The notes under the pieces were generated by a model, which was not told the DNA's origin, made no database searches, and saw nothing but the letters and a program-made list of their open reading frames with translations. The position numbers were made by a program, and so were the translations under genes. A DNA stretch of 64,000 bases from Candidatus Pseudoruminococcus merdavium (GTDB lineage Bacteria; Bacillota; Clostridia; Oscillospirales; Ruminococcaceae). The stretch's first letter is position 1. Each line of letters opens with the position of its first letter. The stretch lies in the NCBI GenBank assembly GCA_904419745.1, contig CAJFSS010000009.1, forward strand, positions 41,410-105,409, given 5' to 3'. This document shows, in pieces, positions 29,416 to 39,526 of this stretch.

Positions 29416-31404
29416 TTATTTCTGTTCTTTGAGTGCCTTAATCCGGTCACGGAGATAAGCTGCCTGTTCAAACTCCAAAAGTTTTGCAGCATTTTTCATT
29501 TCCTTGGTCAGTTTTTCAATCAGTGCCTGACGTTCTGCACGGCTCAGGCGTTTCGTAGAAGCGCCTTTTCCCTTTTTACCCGGGCGCTCTTTACTGCTAA
29601 TTTCAATGATATCACGGACATCCTTTTTAATCGTTTTGGGAGTAATACCATGTTCTGTATTATAGGCAATCTGGATTTCCCGGCGGCGGTAAGTCTCACT
29701 GATTGCGCGTTCCATCGAAGGGGTAACCGCATCTGCATACATAATAACTTTTCCTTCTGCATTTCGCGCCGCACGGCCGATGGTCTGCACCAGGGAAGTT
29801 TCAGAACGCAGAAAGCCCTCCTTGTCCGCATCCAGAATAGCAACAAGGGATACTTCTGGAATATCCAATCCCTCACGGAGCAGGTTAATGCCTACCAAGA
29901 CATCGAATTCCCCCAAACGGAGGTCGCGGATTATCTCCATCCGTTCAATCGTATCAATATCATGATGCATATACCGCACTTTTACTCCTCTGGAGTCTAG
30001 ATAATCCGTCAAATCTTCCGCCATCTTTTTCGTCAACGTGGTGACAAGTACTCGTTCCCCTTTTTCCGTCCTCTGGTTAATTTCAGAAAGCAGATCGTCA
30101 ATCTGCCCTTCTACAGGTTTGACAATAATTTCGGGATCAACCAATCCAGTAGGACGAATCACCTGTTCCACAATTTGGGTACTTTTCTCTCTTTCCAGGG
30201 GTCCAGGGGTTGCACTGACAAAAATAGCCTGATGAATGTGATCATAAAATTCATCAAAATTCAATGGCCGGTTATCAAATGCAGATGGTAGACGGAATCC
30301 AAAGTCCACCAGTGTTTTTTTGCGGGCATAATCGCCTGCAAACATGCCACGCACCTGTGGGAGTGTGACATGCGACTCATCAACCATTAACAAAAAATCT
30401 TCCGGGAAATAGTCCAGCAAGGTATAGGGTGTACTCCCCGGTTCCCTCCCAGAGAGTACACGGGAATAGTTCTCAATCCCTTTGCAGATACCGACTTCCT
30501 GCAGCATCTCCATGTCATAACGGGTACGCTGCTCGATCCGCTGCGCCTCAATAAAACGATCGTTTTCCTTAAAGAATTTGACTCTTTCTTCCATTTCCTG
30601 TTCCAAGTTTGCAATTGCCGCCTGCATTCTCTCCGGTGGAATGATATAATGGGACGCCGGGTAAATAGCAACGTGCTGGACAACGGCCTTTACTTCACCG
30701 GTTACCGTGTTGATTTGCGTCAGACGGTCGATTTCATCCCCAAAAAACTCCACCCGAATGGCATTTTCGCTGGAATATGCGGGAAAAATTTCCACAACAT
30801 CGCCCCGCACACGGAATTTATTGCGGATGAAATTGATATCGTTTCGTTCATATTGGAGATCCACCAATTTTTTTATTAATTCATCCCGGCTTTTTTGCAT
30901 GCCTGTCCGCAGAGAAATGACCATGCTTCGGTAGTCAATCGGGTCGCCAAGGGAATAGATGCAGGAAACACTCGCCACAATGATGACATCTCTGCGCTCT
31001 GATAGTGCACAGGTTGCAGAATGGCGCAATTTGTCAATTTCGTCATTGATGGCGCTATCTTTTTCAATGTAGGTGTCCGTACTTGGAACATAAGCCTCCG
31101 GTTGGTAATAATCGTAATAGGAGACAAAATATTCCACCGCATTATTGGGGAAAAATTCCTTGAATTCACTGCAAAGCTGTGCCGCCAATGTTTTATTATG
31201 CGCCAAAACAAGAGTTGGGCGATTCACTTGAGCAATTACATTCGCCATTGTAAAGGTTTTTCCAGAACCGGTAACTCCTAGTAGGGTCTGTTCTTTGTCT
31301 CCCCGCTCAATACCTTTTACCAACTTTGCAATAGCCTGCGGTTGATCTCCGGTGGGCTGATAGGGGGATACCAGCTCAAACCGTTCCTTTGTGTGTTCAC
31401 CCAT
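29416..31404 (-). CDS. uvrB: UvrABC excinuclease subunit B
   Basis: UvrB verifies damage and recruits UvrC. The 662-residue protein has Walker [11 protein letters not shown] near residue 40. The beta-hairpin region [21 protein letters not shown], the DESH box (MVDESHVTL) and helicase motif VI ([12 protein letters not shown]) are all present, with a C-terminal UVR domain for UvrC contact ([20 protein letters not shown]). The ATG at 31404 is chosen over an in-frame TTG one codon earlier. An SOS box and a near-consensus promoter lie 90-140 nt upstream. Confidence 0.96.
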   Translation of the reverse strand: MGEHTKERFELVSPYQPTGDQPQAIAKLVKGIERGDKEQTLLGVTGSGKTFTMANVIAQVNRPTLVLAHNKTLAAQLCSEFKEFFPNNAVEYFVSYYDYYQPEAYVPSTDTYIEKDSAINDEIDKLRHSATCALSERRDVIIVASVSCIYSLGDPIDYRSMVISLRTGMQKSRDELIKKLVDLQYERNDINFIRNKFRVRGDVVEIFPAYSSENAIRVEFFGDEIDRLTQINTVTGEVKAVVQHVAIYPASHYIIPPERMQAAIANLEQEMEERVKFFKENDRFIEAQRIEQRTRYDMEMLQEVGICKGIENYSRVLSGREPGSTPYTLLDYFPEDFLLMVDESHVTLPQVRGMFAGDYARKKTLVDFGFRLPSAFDNRPLNFDEFYDHIHQAIFVSATPGPLEREKSTQIVEQVIRPTGLVDPEIIVKPVEGQIDDLLSEINQRTEKGERVLVTTLTKKMAEDLTDYLDSRGVKVRYMHHDIDTIERMEIIRDLRLGEFDVLVGINLLREGLDIPEVSLVAILDADKEGFLRSETSLVQTIGRAARNAEGKVIMYADAVTPSMERAISETYRRREIQIAYNTEHGITPKTIKKDVRDIIEISSKERPGKKGKGASTKRLSRAERQALIEKLTKEMKNAAKLLEFEQAAYLRDRIKALKEQK

Positions 31405-31495
31405 CAATCGTCTTCCCCTCTGTATTTATGGTGGTCAAGCGGCTCACGTACGATTTCCTTGAATTCTTTGTTTTAGATTGCTCTATAAGCAATTC

Positions 31496-31546
31496 GGAAC
31501 AAATGTTTGTCTCACATATATTACTACAGCTTTTTCTACTTGTCAA
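31496..31546 (-). promoter_or_regulatory. uvrB promoter with LexA (SOS) box
   Basis: On the minus strand TTGACA (31541-31546), 17 nt, TAATAT (31518-31523). Just downstream at 31496-31509 is GAAC-AAAT-GTTT, which satisfies the core of the Firmicutes LexA box (GAACRNRYGTTY) at every position; only the two outer bases differ. LexA bound here would block the start site. Confidence 0.8.
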
Positions 31547-31638
31547 TGTGTTAGTATACCACAACAATCTCCATTTTACAAGAAATCCAACCTCTGAATA
31601 AAAACCGCAATGATTCGGTTATTTGGAAAGCGTCTTTG

Positions 31639-31684
31639 AAAAAATCAGAGAAAGAAAAGAGCTACCATTACCCTTTCTTTCTCT
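31639..31684 (-). terminator. Terminator of the MarR-MATE operon
   Basis: AGAGAAAGAAA (31647-31657) pairs with 31674-31684 around a loop. On the minus strand it is followed by GATTTTTTC. It lies about 70 nt after the MATE stop. Confidence 0.65.
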
Positions 31685-31752
31685 AATCATTACACGGAAA
31701 TCCCAAAACAGATAAACTTAAACCAGAACCCGCAAATATTTGAAAATCCGCC

Positions 31753-33135
31753 CTATTCCTTGCTTTCCTGCGCATTTTCAATCTGTTGCAGCGCCTTTTT
31801 AAACTGGAAAGTAAAGAGTACCGCAGTAAAGGATACAGCCAGGAAATCTGCCACCGGTTCCGCCATATAAACCGCCATGGTCTGGTTTGAGGAAAAAATG
31901 GACGGCAACAAATAAATCAGCGGAATCAACAGAACGAACTTTCGCATTACAGCGACCAAAATGGATGCTTTGGCATTTCCAAGGGAAGTAAATGTCATCT
32001 GGCACGCCATCTGAATTCCAAAGAGTAACAGGCAGGCCATGTAAATACGCAGCGCTGTTTTAGTAAACTCTAACAACTCCGGGTCAGAGGTAAACATCGC
32101 TGCAAATCCTTGAGGGAATATCATTATAAATATCCAGAGCAGAGTGGAATAACAAAGACTGGATTTTAAAAGCAATTTAAATGCGTCCTTTACTCTTTTC
32201 ACATTCTGCGCACCATAATTGTAACTGATAATTGGCTGCGCCCCTTGCCCAAGCCCTTGTAATGGGAGCATGGCAAACTGCATAACACTGGTCAAAATGG
32301 TCATGGCTCCAACAGCAATATCTCCGCCATACCGCAACAAAGAAGAATTGAAACAAATTGAAATAACACTTTCACTGGCCTGCATAATGAAACTGGACAG
32401 ACCCAAAGCAAGACTCGGTAATACAATCTCCTTTTCCAGGTTTAAATTTTTCCGGCGAATTCTTAAATGCGTCTTTTTGCCGAACAGGAACGCCATAACC
32501 CAAATGCAGGACATTGCCTGGGAAATAATTGTAGCAAGAGCCGCTCCCTCAACCCCCATATTGAACCCAAAAATAAAGATAGGATCCAGAACAATATTGG
32601 CGACTGCACCGATTAATACCGAAAACATTCCAGTTTTTGCAAACCCCTGTGCTGTAATAAATGCGTTCATCCCCAAGGTAATCTGGACGAAAATGGTACC
32701 AATGGCATAAATATTCATATAAGCAACGCCATATTCGACCGTATTTTCACTGGCTCCAAAGGCCATCAGAAAATCACGGTTCCAGATTAAAAGCACCGCT
32801 GTCAAAATTACTGAAATGCCGATCTGTACCACAAAACAGTTCCCAAGTGTCTTTTCTGCAGATGCATGATCTCCTTTTCCCATAAAAATAGAAGCTCTTG
32901 GTGCGCCTCCATAGCCCACAAATGCAGCAAAAGCACTTACAATCATAATTAAAGGCATGCAAACGCCAACACCTGTTAACGCCAGTGAACCTACCTCGGG
33001 AATATGTCCAATGTAAATGCGATCCACAATATTGTAAAGCATATTGATAACCTGAGCCGCCACTGTGGGCAGGGCAAGCTTCAACAAAAGTCTGCCAACC
33101 GGCTCTTTTCCAAGGAAATCCTTGTCATCATTCAT
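31753..33135 (-). CDS. MATE-family multidrug efflux transporter
   Basis: The 460-residue protein has twelve predicted membrane spans in two MatE halves and the family N-terminus (PVGRLLLKLALPTVAAQVINMLYN). MATE pumps export cationic drugs or metabolites using sodium or proton gradients. Its start overlaps the stop of the upstream MarR gene (ATGA), so regulator and pump are translated together, the usual layout for a drug-inducible pump. A sister MATE gene at 40410-41792 is only distantly similar. Confidence 0.9.
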   Translation of the reverse strand: MNDDKDFLGKEPVGRLLLKLALPTVAAQVINMLYNIVDRIYIGHIPEVGSLALTGVGVCMPLIMIVSAFAAFVGYGGAPRASIFMGKGDHASAEKTLGNCFVVQIGISVILTAVLLIWNRDFLMAFGASENTVEYGVAYMNIYAIGTIFVQITLGMNAFITAQGFAKTGMFSVLIGAVANIVLDPIFIFGFNMGVEGAALATIISQAMSCIWVMAFLFGKKTHLRIRRKNLNLEKEIVLPSLALGLSSFIMQASESVISICFNSSLLRYGGDIAVGAMTILTSVMQFAMLPLQGLGQGAQPIISYNYGAQNVKRVKDAFKLLLKSSLCYSTLLWIFIMIFPQGFAAMFTSDPELLEFTKTALRIYMACLLLFGIQMACQMTFTSLGNAKASILVAVMRKFVLLIPLIYLLPSIFSSNQTMAVYMAEPVADFLAVSFTAVLFTFQFKKALQQIENAQESKE

Positions 33136-33581
33136 TGTAATCCTCTCCTTATCATTGCAATGGCTGTATTTTGGCCAATATGGTTATTGATTTTATGGAA
33201 TAGCTCCCTTTCCTCATCGGAAAACCCATCAAAAATCTCCTTGTAAAACTGTTGGAACAGGCAATCCACACAATCCGTAATCGGTTTTGTCTTGGAAGTC
33301 AGAAAAAGATGGATTTTCCTCCGATCGTCCCTATCTTGTTCTCGCTCCAGAAGTGACTTTTGAATCAGACTTTCCACTGCTTGGGAAACATTTCCTTTTG
33401 AAAGCATCCGGAGTTCCACAATATCTGCGGCAGTATCTTTTCCGGGATTATTATGCAGAAAACTGATGATTTTTGCCTCTGTCAAAGACAGTCCAAATCT
33501 CTCGCCAATCTGTTTAAGCACACTTTCATGTAACTTGATAATCCTTCTGAGATTTACTAAAAAATCTGTTGTCCTGCCCAT
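33132..33581 (-). CDS. MarR-family transcriptional regulator
   Basis: The 149-residue winged-helix protein has a central HTH (AADIVELRMLSKGNVSQAVESLIQK) and the wing segment DRRKIHLFLTSK (residues about 95-107), the MarR signature. Such proteins repress efflux genes until a phenolic or toxic ligand binds. It is the first gene of the MarR-MATE pair. An inverted repeat GTTCT-N4-AGAAC lies between its promoter and start and is a likely self-operator. Confidence 0.9.
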   Translation of the reverse strand: MGRTTDFLVNLRRIIKLHESVLKQIGERFGLSLTEAKIISFLHNNPGKDTAADIVELRMLSKGNVSQAVESLIQKSLLEREQDRDDRRKIHLFLTSKTKPITDCVDCLFQQFYKEIFDGFSDEERELFHKINNHIGQNTAIAMIRRGLQ

Positions 33582-33618
33582 AGAAAATTCCTTCCGACGA
33601 ATAGTTTGTTTTTAAACC

Positions 33619-33675
33619 GTTCTAAAAAGAACTAATTTCTAAAAAATATTATAATCCGAATTTTTCTGCTGTCAA
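33619..33675 (-). promoter_or_regulatory. Promoter and inverted repeat ahead of the MarR gene
   Basis: On the minus strand TTGACA (33670-33675), 16 nt, TATAAT (33648-33653). Downstream, GTTCT (33619-33623) and AGAAC (33628-33632) form a short perfect inverted repeat in the transcribed leader that may be the MarR site. Confidence 0.65.
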
Positions 33676-33881
33676 GGACATTAGTTAGAAAGAGCAATAA
33701 CTGACAATTTGGCTTACATACTCTTTTTACCGAAGTCCTATTTTAAGCTGCTTAAAATTCAGTATCCCGTTTGACAGGAAGGGACTGCCGCATTATTATC
33801 AATATCGTTGCCAATACTTACATCAACTTTCCGGACAGGCTTTCCAAAAAACGAAAAATTAGTAAAGGAGCGTCCTGCAAC

Positions 33882-34748
33882 ATGTCTCGAATTGCAATCG
33901 TAACCGACAGCAACAGTGGTATTACCCAGGGACTGGCAAAAGAACTTGGGATTTTTGTACTTCCCATGCCTTTTGTTATCAACGAGAAAACCTTTTTTGA
34001 GGATATCAATTTATCTCAGAAAGAATTTTATCAAAAACTGCAAAATGACGATGAAATATCTACTTCTCAGCCAGCTGCCGGCGACATCCTCGACTTATGG
34101 GACAAAATCCTGGAAACCCATGATGCTCTTGTGCATATTCCAATGTCCAGCGGACTGTCCGGTTCTTGCGCAACTGCTCTGGCATTGGCAGAAGATTATG
34201 ACGGAAGGGTCCAGGTAGTCGACAATCAGCGGATTTCCGCCACAATGCGTCAATCGGTAATGGACGCCCTGCAACTTGTAAAGACTGGAAAGACTGCCTG
34301 TGAAATCAAAAACATTTTGGAAGAGGTCAAGTTTCAATCCAGCATTTACATTATGCTGGACACGTTGAAATACCTCAAAAAAGGCGGGAGGATCACTCCG
34401 GCTGCCGCGGCCATTGCCACTGTTTTGAAAATCAAACCCGTACTGCAAATTCAAGGGAAAAAATTGGATGCTTATGCAAAGGCCAGAAGTGAAAAACAGG
34501 CGCGTACAATTATGATAGACGCCCTCCGAAAGGACATTGAGACCCGTTTTGGAGGGCTTAATAAAGTACGGGTTTATGTTGCCCATACAAACAAAGAGGA
34601 CGCCGCCCAGGATTTTTGTAAAATCATAAAACAGGAATTAGGTGCTGAAATCACTTTTTGCGATCCGCTCTCTCTCAGTATTGCCCGTCATACCGGACCA
34701 GGAGCCCTGGGGATTGCGTGCTCTAAAAAAATCGATTGCTATTTATAA
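33882..34748 (+). CDS. DegV-family fatty-acid-binding protein
   Basis: DegV (FakB-like) proteins bind a fatty acid and present it to the FakA kinase for phosphorylation and entry into phospholipids. The 288-residue protein begins RIAIVTDSNSGI and has the STSQPAAGD and HIPMSSGLSGSCATA segments of the lipid-headgroup site (residues about 60-100). The C-terminal ARHTGPGALGIA is also typical. The start at 33882 has AAAGGAG 11 nt upstream; the frame to 33771 is open by chance. The partner kinase is not in the window. With the acyl-CoA synthetase it suggests use of external fatty acids. Confidence 0.9.
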   Translation: MSRIAIVTDSNSGITQGLAKELGIFVLPMPFVINEKTFFEDINLSQKEFYQKLQNDDEISTSQPAAGDILDLWDKILETHDALVHIPMSSGLSGSCATALALAEDYDGRVQVVDNQRISATMRQSVMDALQLVKTGKTACEIKNILEEVKFQSSIYIMLDTLKYLKKGGRITPAAAAIATVLKIKPVLQIQGKKLDAYAKARSEKQARTIMIDALRKDIETRFGGLNKVRVYVAHTNKEDAAQDFCKIIKQELGAEITFCDPLSLSIARHTGPGALGIACSKKIDCYL

Positions 34749-34801
34749 ATTCTCTTTGTGTACCCAACAGTTTTCACCACACAAAATCTCATATTTACAC
34801 G

Positions 34802-34852
34802 ATCAAAATGGAGTAGGATGCAACCTGGGGTTGCATCCTACTCCATTTTGAT
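34802..34852. terminator. Very long perfect hairpin between convergent degV-like gene and cimA
   Basis: A 24-bp perfect stem (34802-34825 with 34829-34852) around the 3-nt loop TGG. The arms end in ATCAAAATGG and its mirror, so the T-rich part lies within the stem. It probably terminates both convergent genes, but the stem is unusually long for that purpose. Confidence 0.7.
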
Positions 34853-34861
34853 AAAATATCT

Positions 34862-36451
34862 TTATTGCCTGTTCCGCCGTTTCTGATCATTCATCAGTTT
34901 GTACTCAATGGAATCGGACAATGCAAGCCAACTCGCATTGATGATATCCTGGGAAACGCCAACCGTTGTCCAAACATGTTCTCCGTCTGTGGATTCTATC
35001 AGAACCCGAACCATTGCAGCCGTTGCCTGTTTGGGCTCCATCACGCGTACTTTATAGTCGATCAGGCGTACATCTGCAAGCTGGGGATAAAAAACTTCCA
35101 GGGCTTTGCGCAGCGCCGAATCAAGTGCATGAACAGGACCATCTCCTTCCGCTGCTGTTATTTCCTCTTTCCCATCAACAATCACTTTCACAATGGCGGA
35201 AGAACGATTCGGTTTTTCGGTGGAATACTGTTCTCCCACCAGTTTATAATAGGCAAGTTCAAAAAACGGCCGGTATTTTCCAAGTTCGCGCAGCATCAAT
35301 ATCTGTAGGCTTGCCGCAGCGGATTCAAACTGATATCCCCTGTTTTCCATCTCTTTGAGCTGCTCGACAATCTGCTTTGTCTGTGGAGAATTCTTTTGTA
35401 TCGTTTCATCCAATTCCCGTACCTGGGAATATACCGCAGCTTTCCCTGCCATTTCAGACATTAGAAAAACCCGCTCATTTCCAACTTGCGCCGGGTTGAT
35501 ATGCTCAAAGGAATCCGGCAGCTTGCTGACCCCGTCCACATGCATCCCACCCTTATGTGCAAACGCACTTTTTCCAACATAGGGAAGGTTGGAAGCAACG
35601 AAATTATTGGATACCTCTGAAATGTAGTGGGCCGTCTTTGTCAGGTTTGGGATCTGCTCTTCCGGAATGCAGGAGTATCCCAGTTTCAGCTGCAAATCTG
35701 GAATCAGGGTGGATAGAGTGGCGTTTCCGCAGCGTTCCCCAAAACCGAGATAAGTTCCCTGCACATGGACCGCTCCCGCCCGAACTGCTGCAATGGAATT
35801 TGCCACTGCACAACCCACATCGTTGTGACAGTGGATACCCAGTACAGCCTTAGGACACTGTTCTTTTGCCGCAGCGACAATGTCGGACACTTCATCCGGA
35901 AAGCAGCCGCCGTTTGTATCGCACAGGACAAGCACGGATGCTCCCGCCTGTTGTGCGGCACGGAGACATTGTATTGCATAAGAGGGGTTATGTTTGTATC
36001 CATCAAAGAAATGTTCCGCATCAAAGATAACTTCTCTTCCGGCCTGTATAAAAAAACGCACGGTATCTTCAATCATGCGCAGGTTTTCTTCCAAAGTGGT
36101 GTGGAGAATCTCTGTCACATGCATATCCCAGCTTTTTCCGAAAATAGTAACCGTATCCGTACCTGCACTCAATAGCGCCAGGCATCCTTCATCTTGTTCC
36201 ACAGGGATATTTTTGCGCCGGGTAGAACCAAATGCTGCAATTCGGGAATTCCTGAGTGGAAGCAGCTGTGCCCGTTCAAAAAACTCTATGTCCTTTGGGT
36301 TGGAAGCAGGGTTTCCCGCTTCAATATAGGATATTCCAAGCTTGTCCAATGCGACGGTGATATTCAGTTTATCCTCTACAGAAAAGCTGATCCCTTCCCC
36401 TTGGGCCCCGTCGCGCAGGGTAGAATCAAAGATCACAATTTCCTTTCCCAT
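34862..36451 (-). CDS. cimA: (R)-citramalate synthase
   Basis: CimA condenses pyruvate and acetyl-CoA to citramalate, opening a threonine-independent route to 2-oxobutyrate and isoleucine. The 529-residue protein is a LeuA-like TIM barrel with FDSTLRDGAQGEG near the N-terminus, HCHNDVGCAVANS and GTYLGFGERCGN in the middle, and a C-terminal allosteric LeuA-dimer domain. These N-terminal and central sequences follow the citramalate group rather than 2-isopropylmalate synthase. The start at 36451 has AAGGAG 11 nt upstream; the longer TTG frame to 36475 overlaps leuA. It is the second gene of leuA-cimA. Confidence 0.92.
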   Translation of the reverse strand: MGKEIVIFDSTLRDGAQGEGISFSVEDKLNITVALDKLGISYIEAGNPASNPKDIEFFERAQLLPLRNSRIAAFGSTRRKNIPVEQDEGCLALLSAGTDTVTIFGKSWDMHVTEILHTTLEENLRMIEDTVRFFIQAGREVIFDAEHFFDGYKHNPSYAIQCLRAAQQAGASVLVLCDTNGGCFPDEVSDIVAAAKEQCPKAVLGIHCHNDVGCAVANSIAAVRAGAVHVQGTYLGFGERCGNATLSTLIPDLQLKLGYSCIPEEQIPNLTKTAHYISEVSNNFVASNLPYVGKSAFAHKGGMHVDGVSKLPDSFEHINPAQVGNERVFLMSEMAGKAAVYSQVRELDETIQKNSPQTKQIVEQLKEMENRGYQFESAAASLQILMLRELGKYRPFFELAYYKLVGEQYSTEKPNRSSAIVKVIVDGKEEITAAEGDGPVHALDSALRKALEVFYPQLADVRLIDYKVRVMEPKQATAAMVRVLIESTDGEHVWTTVGVSQDIINASWLALSDSIEYKLMNDQKRRNRQ

Positions 36452-36471
36452 CTTCCCGGACACTCCTTTGC

Positions 36472-37989
36472 TCAAGATTTTGTAGGAGCCACGATTTTAT
36501 TTACCCCATTTAAATAGGCCTTGATACTTGCCTCAATAATATCCGTACTCAGTCCACGGCCAGTCACAGTGGTTCCTCCAGCTTTTAACTTGACAATGAC
36601 TTCACCCAGTGCATCTTCTCCTTCGGTCACAGAGTTAATCGTATAATTGTCCAAAACAGCTCCGGAACGTGCCGTCATTTCTATGGCCTTAAATGCCGCG
36701 TCAATGGGTCCATCCCCAGTAGAGACCGTTTCATATACCTCATCGTCGCGAATCAATTTTACTGCGGCAGTTGCAGAAATAACGGTCCCACTGTTAACAA
36801 CAAAACTTTTAAGCAAATAAGTCGGCTCAAAGTGGGTATGCTGATTGCCGATTAAGGCCTCAAGATCACGGTCTGTCACAGTCTTTTTCCGGTCTGCAAT
36901 TTGTTTGAAGCTGGCAAACGCTTTTTCCAGCTGTGCCTCCGATAACTCATAGCCAAGGATACTTAGCCGATCAGCAAAAGCATGTTTTCCAGAATGTTTT
37001 CCCAGTACCATTCGGTTTTGTGGGACCCCAATCACCTCAGGAGACATAATTTCATAAGTGGCACGGTTCGCAAGGATTCCGTGTTGATGGATTCCTGCCT
37101 CATGGGCAAATGCATTTGCTCCAACAATGGACTTGTTCGGAGGCACGGCGACGCCTGTAATCGTGGTCAACAGCTTACTGGTACGATAAATCTGTTTGAG
37201 ATTGACCGGACAGTACGCGTGGTAATAATCTGGTCGGACATATAACCCCATTGTCACTTCTTCCAGACTTGCATTGCCCGCACGTTCCCCAATCCCGTTT
37301 ATGGTACATTCTGCCTGTCCCGCTCCTGCGCGGATTCCTGCAAGGGTGTTGGCGGTAGCAAATCCGAGGTCGTCATGGCAGTGCACAGAAATACATGCTT
37401 TTTCTATTCCCTTTACATGTTCTTTTACAAAGGTGACAAGCTCCGCCATCTCCTGAGGCATTCGATAACCAACTGTATCCGGGATGCTAACCGTATTCGC
37501 GCCCTCTTCAATGACAGTTTCCAAAACTTTTTCCAGGAAATCCCGATCGCTGCGGGTTGCATCTTCTGCAGAAAATTCCACATCATCGCATAAGCGTTTT
37601 GCATAGCGGACGGATTCCCGCGCGCGCTCTAAAACTTCTTCGGGAGACATTCCCAGTTTATATCTCATATGCAGGTCGCTGGTTGCCAGTACAATATGGA
37701 TACGTGGGCGCATACTGACGCGTACTGCGTCAAATGTCTTGTCAATGTCCGCTTTCAGTGCTCTGGAAAGGCTGGTAACTGTACAGGTTTTCACCTGCTC
37801 CGCCACACTTCGCACTGCCTCAAAGTCCTCCGGGGAGGCGCTCGCAAAACCCGCTTCAATAATATCCACCCCAAGCCGTTCCAATTGGGACGCCATCTCT
37901 AATTTTTCATACAAGTTCATGCTGTAACCCGGAGCCTGTTCCCCATCCCGAAGCGTGGTATCCAGGATTTTAATTTTTCGATCCGCCAT
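36472..37989 (-). CDS. leuA: 2-isopropylmalate synthase
   Basis: LeuA makes 2-isopropylmalate from 2-oxoisovalerate and acetyl-CoA, the committed step of leucine synthesis. The 505-residue protein has the signature [16 protein letters not shown] near residue 8, and [17 protein letters not shown] and [14 protein letters not shown] in the barrel. A C-terminal leucine-sensing domain (about residues 390-505) confers feedback inhibition. The ATG at 37989 has AAAGGGG at good spacing; an upstream ATG at 37998 abuts that site. No T-box or leader peptide was found before it, unlike the acyl-CoA synthetase. leuB and leuCD are not in the window. Confidence 0.95.
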   Translation of the reverse strand: MADRKIKILDTTLRDGEQAPGYSMNLYEKLEMASQLERLGVDIIEAGFASASPEDFEAVRSVAEQVKTCTVTSLSRALKADIDKTFDAVRVSMRPRIHIVLATSDLHMRYKLGMSPEEVLERARESVRYAKRLCDDVEFSAEDATRSDRDFLEKVLETVIEEGANTVSIPDTVGYRMPQEMAELVTFVKEHVKGIEKACISVHCHDDLGFATANTLAGIRAGAGQAECTINGIGERAGNASLEEVTMGLYVRPDYYHAYCPVNLKQIYRTSKLLTTITGVAVPPNKSIVGANAFAHEAGIHQHGILANRATYEIMSPEVIGVPQNRMVLGKHSGKHAFADRLSILGYELSEAQLEKAFASFKQIADRKKTVTDRDLEALIGNQHTHFEPTYLLKSFVVNSGTVISATAAVKLIRDDEVYETVSTGDGPIDAAFKAIEMTARSGAVLDNYTINSVTEGEDALGEVIVKLKAGGTTVTGRGLSTDIIEASIKAYLNGVNKIVAPTKS

Positions 37990-38034
37990 TTTTTGCATCC
38001 CCTTTGCATTTCCCCTATTTTCCTGTTTGAAATC

Positions 38035-38063
38035 ATCATAAATCAGGCTTCCTTGTTTGTCAA
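38035..38063 (-). promoter_or_regulatory. Promoter of leuA-cimA
   Basis: TTGACA (38058-38063), 17 nt, TATGAT (38035-38040) on the minus strand, about 45 nt before the leuA start. Confidence 0.8.
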
Positions 38064-38328
38064 TGAAACGATCCTTCTTGTTGACAGGTCATCTCTCATT
38101 CTCCATTTTCAAATTTCGATATGATATAGTGAGGATGATTTCGCCAAAGTGATGTGAATTGACATCGGGATCGTTTTTTGTCTTAGTACCGCAAAAATCG
38201 GTCCGGATTTTTAAGAAATAAAACAATCGACTTTGTCGGGCACGTCCTCAGTGTAGCTTATATCCCACTTTCCCATCTTTTTAAAACTGTCCGCTCTACA
38301 GAAATCTATTTTCGTTATCTTCTTTTCA
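38064..38328. other. Intergenic region between leuA and the GNAT-Nudix gene
   Basis: About 265 nt with no convincing gene. A small hairpin GATGT-N6-ACATC followed by a T run near 38175 on the plus strand could end an unseen short transcript, but no known RNA family was recognised. Confidence 0.35.
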
Positions 38329-38337
38329 TGATATAAT
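38329..38337 (+). promoter_or_regulatory. Extended -10 promoter of the GNAT-Nudix gene
   Basis: TGATATAAT contains TGn directly before a consensus TATAAT, with no good -35, about 150 nt upstream of the start codon. Confidence 0.5.
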
Positions 38338-38428
38338 ATAAAAACAGGATTCACTTTTCTGTTATTATAAAACATATTTGTATGAAAATAGTAAAATTTC
38401 AACTCTTTACAAGGAACAATGAAAACTG

Positions 38429-38458
38429 AAATCCCGCCAGCAACTGTCGGCGGGATTT
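38429..38458 (+). promoter_or_regulatory. Hairpin in the leader of the GNAT-Nudix gene
   Basis: AAATCCCGCC (38429-38438) pairs with GGCGGGATTT (38449-38458), 17 nt before the ribosome site. It could attenuate transcription, or be the end of an upstream short RNA. Confidence 0.5.
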
Positions 38459-38490
38459 CCTATCCTATTTTAATAAGGAGGAAATTCCCC

Positions 38491-39405
38491 ATGCCACAAA
38501 TACGACCAGTTCAGGAAAACGATCTTTACGATATTTTAAACCTGTTTTATCGTACCGTCCACGCTGTAAACCGTGCTCACTACAACGAAGAGCAATTATG
38601 CGCATGGGCACCCTACTGTGCTGATCAGTCGGTTTGGCTGCAATCCCTGCTTTCCCACCGCGCTTATCTCGCTGTGCAGGAAGATAAGATTGTCGGATTC
38701 GGAGATTGCGATAACAGCGGCTATTTGGATCGATTGTACTGTGCATTTGATTTTCAGGGAAAAGGGATAGGAAGTCTGATCGCACAACGACTGGAACAGG
38801 AAACTGCTGCACTTGGACTTGGTACTATCCGTACGGAAGCATCCATTACCGCACGTCCTTTTTTTGAAGCACGGGGCTATCGTGTCATACAAGAGCAGAG
38901 AAAACCCTTGCGTGGGCAGATCTTTCTCAACTATAAAATGGAAAAGGAATTGCCGGAAGGAAGCTCTCTGGTGGACAAAACCTTTGGGAAACCCGAGAAA
39001 GGCGTTTTTTATGAACACCGCCCCGGGGCATATGGGATTGTCCGAAACTCCCAGGGGGAGCTTGGCGTTGTCAAAACGCCCCGTGGTTATTTCCTCATTG
39101 GAGGCGGATTTGAAGCAGCTGAAACTGCGCAGGACTGCCTAAAGCGGGAATTTTTAGAAGAAACAGGGTACAACGTCACAGTGAGGGAAAAAATCTGTGT
39201 AACAGCCAGTTATACAAAAACTTTGAAAGACGGGCGCCCTTTCCACCCCATCGCCCATTGCTATCTGTGTAGCATGGATTCCCCAAAACAGCCCCCGGCG
39301 GAAAAAGGACATACTCTTGTTTGGATCTCACCAAAACAGGCGGATTCTCTACTCATTTCTGAGCATCAACGGTATGCTGTACGCCAGGCACTGCGGTGGT
39401 TATAA
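38491..39405 (+). CDS. GNAT acetyltransferase fused to a Nudix hydrolase
   Basis: The 304-residue protein joins two enzymes. Residues about 1-150 are a GNAT acetyltransferase with the acetyl-CoA loop DFQGKGIGSLIAQRL, and the domain ends near FEARGYRVIQEQ. Residues about 165-304 are a Nudix domain whose box matches GX5EX7REUXEEXGU (GGFEAAE... then REFLEETGY). A Nudix enzyme cleaves nucleoside-diphosphate-linked compounds; how this pairs with acetylation is unknown. The start at 38491 has AAGGAGG 9 nt before the ATG; the frame upstream to 38419 is the hairpin leader. It ends at a strong terminator. Confidence 0.85.
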   Translation: MPQIRPVQENDLYDILNLFYRTVHAVNRAHYNEEQLCAWAPYCADQSVWLQSLLSHRAYLAVQEDKIVGFGDCDNSGYLDRLYCAFDFQGKGIGSLIAQRLEQETAALGLGTIRTEASITARPFFEARGYRVIQEQRKPLRGQIFLNYKMEKELPEGSSLVDKTFGKPEKGVFYEHRPGAYGIVRNSQGELGVVKTPRGYFLIGGGFEAAETAQDCLKREFLEETGYNVTVREKICVTASYTKTLKDGRPFHPIAHCYLCSMDSPKQPPAEKGHTLVWISPKQADSLLISEHQRYAVRQALRWL

Positions 39406-39466
39406 TGTGAAAAGCACTGCAGAACAAACAATTATAGCTTCGCTGAAAAGCAGCACAAAATGATAT

Positions 39467-39501
39467 AAAAAGCGGAAAGAGCCCTTCTTTTCCGCTTTTT
39501 T
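39467..39501 (+). terminator. Terminator of the GNAT-Nudix gene
   Basis: AAAAAGCGGAAA pairs with TTTCCGCTTTTTT, ending in a T run. It lies 60 nt after the stop codon. Confidence 0.85.
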
Positions 39502-39526
39502 ACTATACAAAGTTTCTTTTCTATTG

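Noticed and set aside
38184..38200. TTAGTACCGC on the plus strand looks like a T-box core
   Set aside because: It lacks the TGGN element, no specifier loop or paired terminator surrounds it, and the downstream gene has its own extended -10 promoter.
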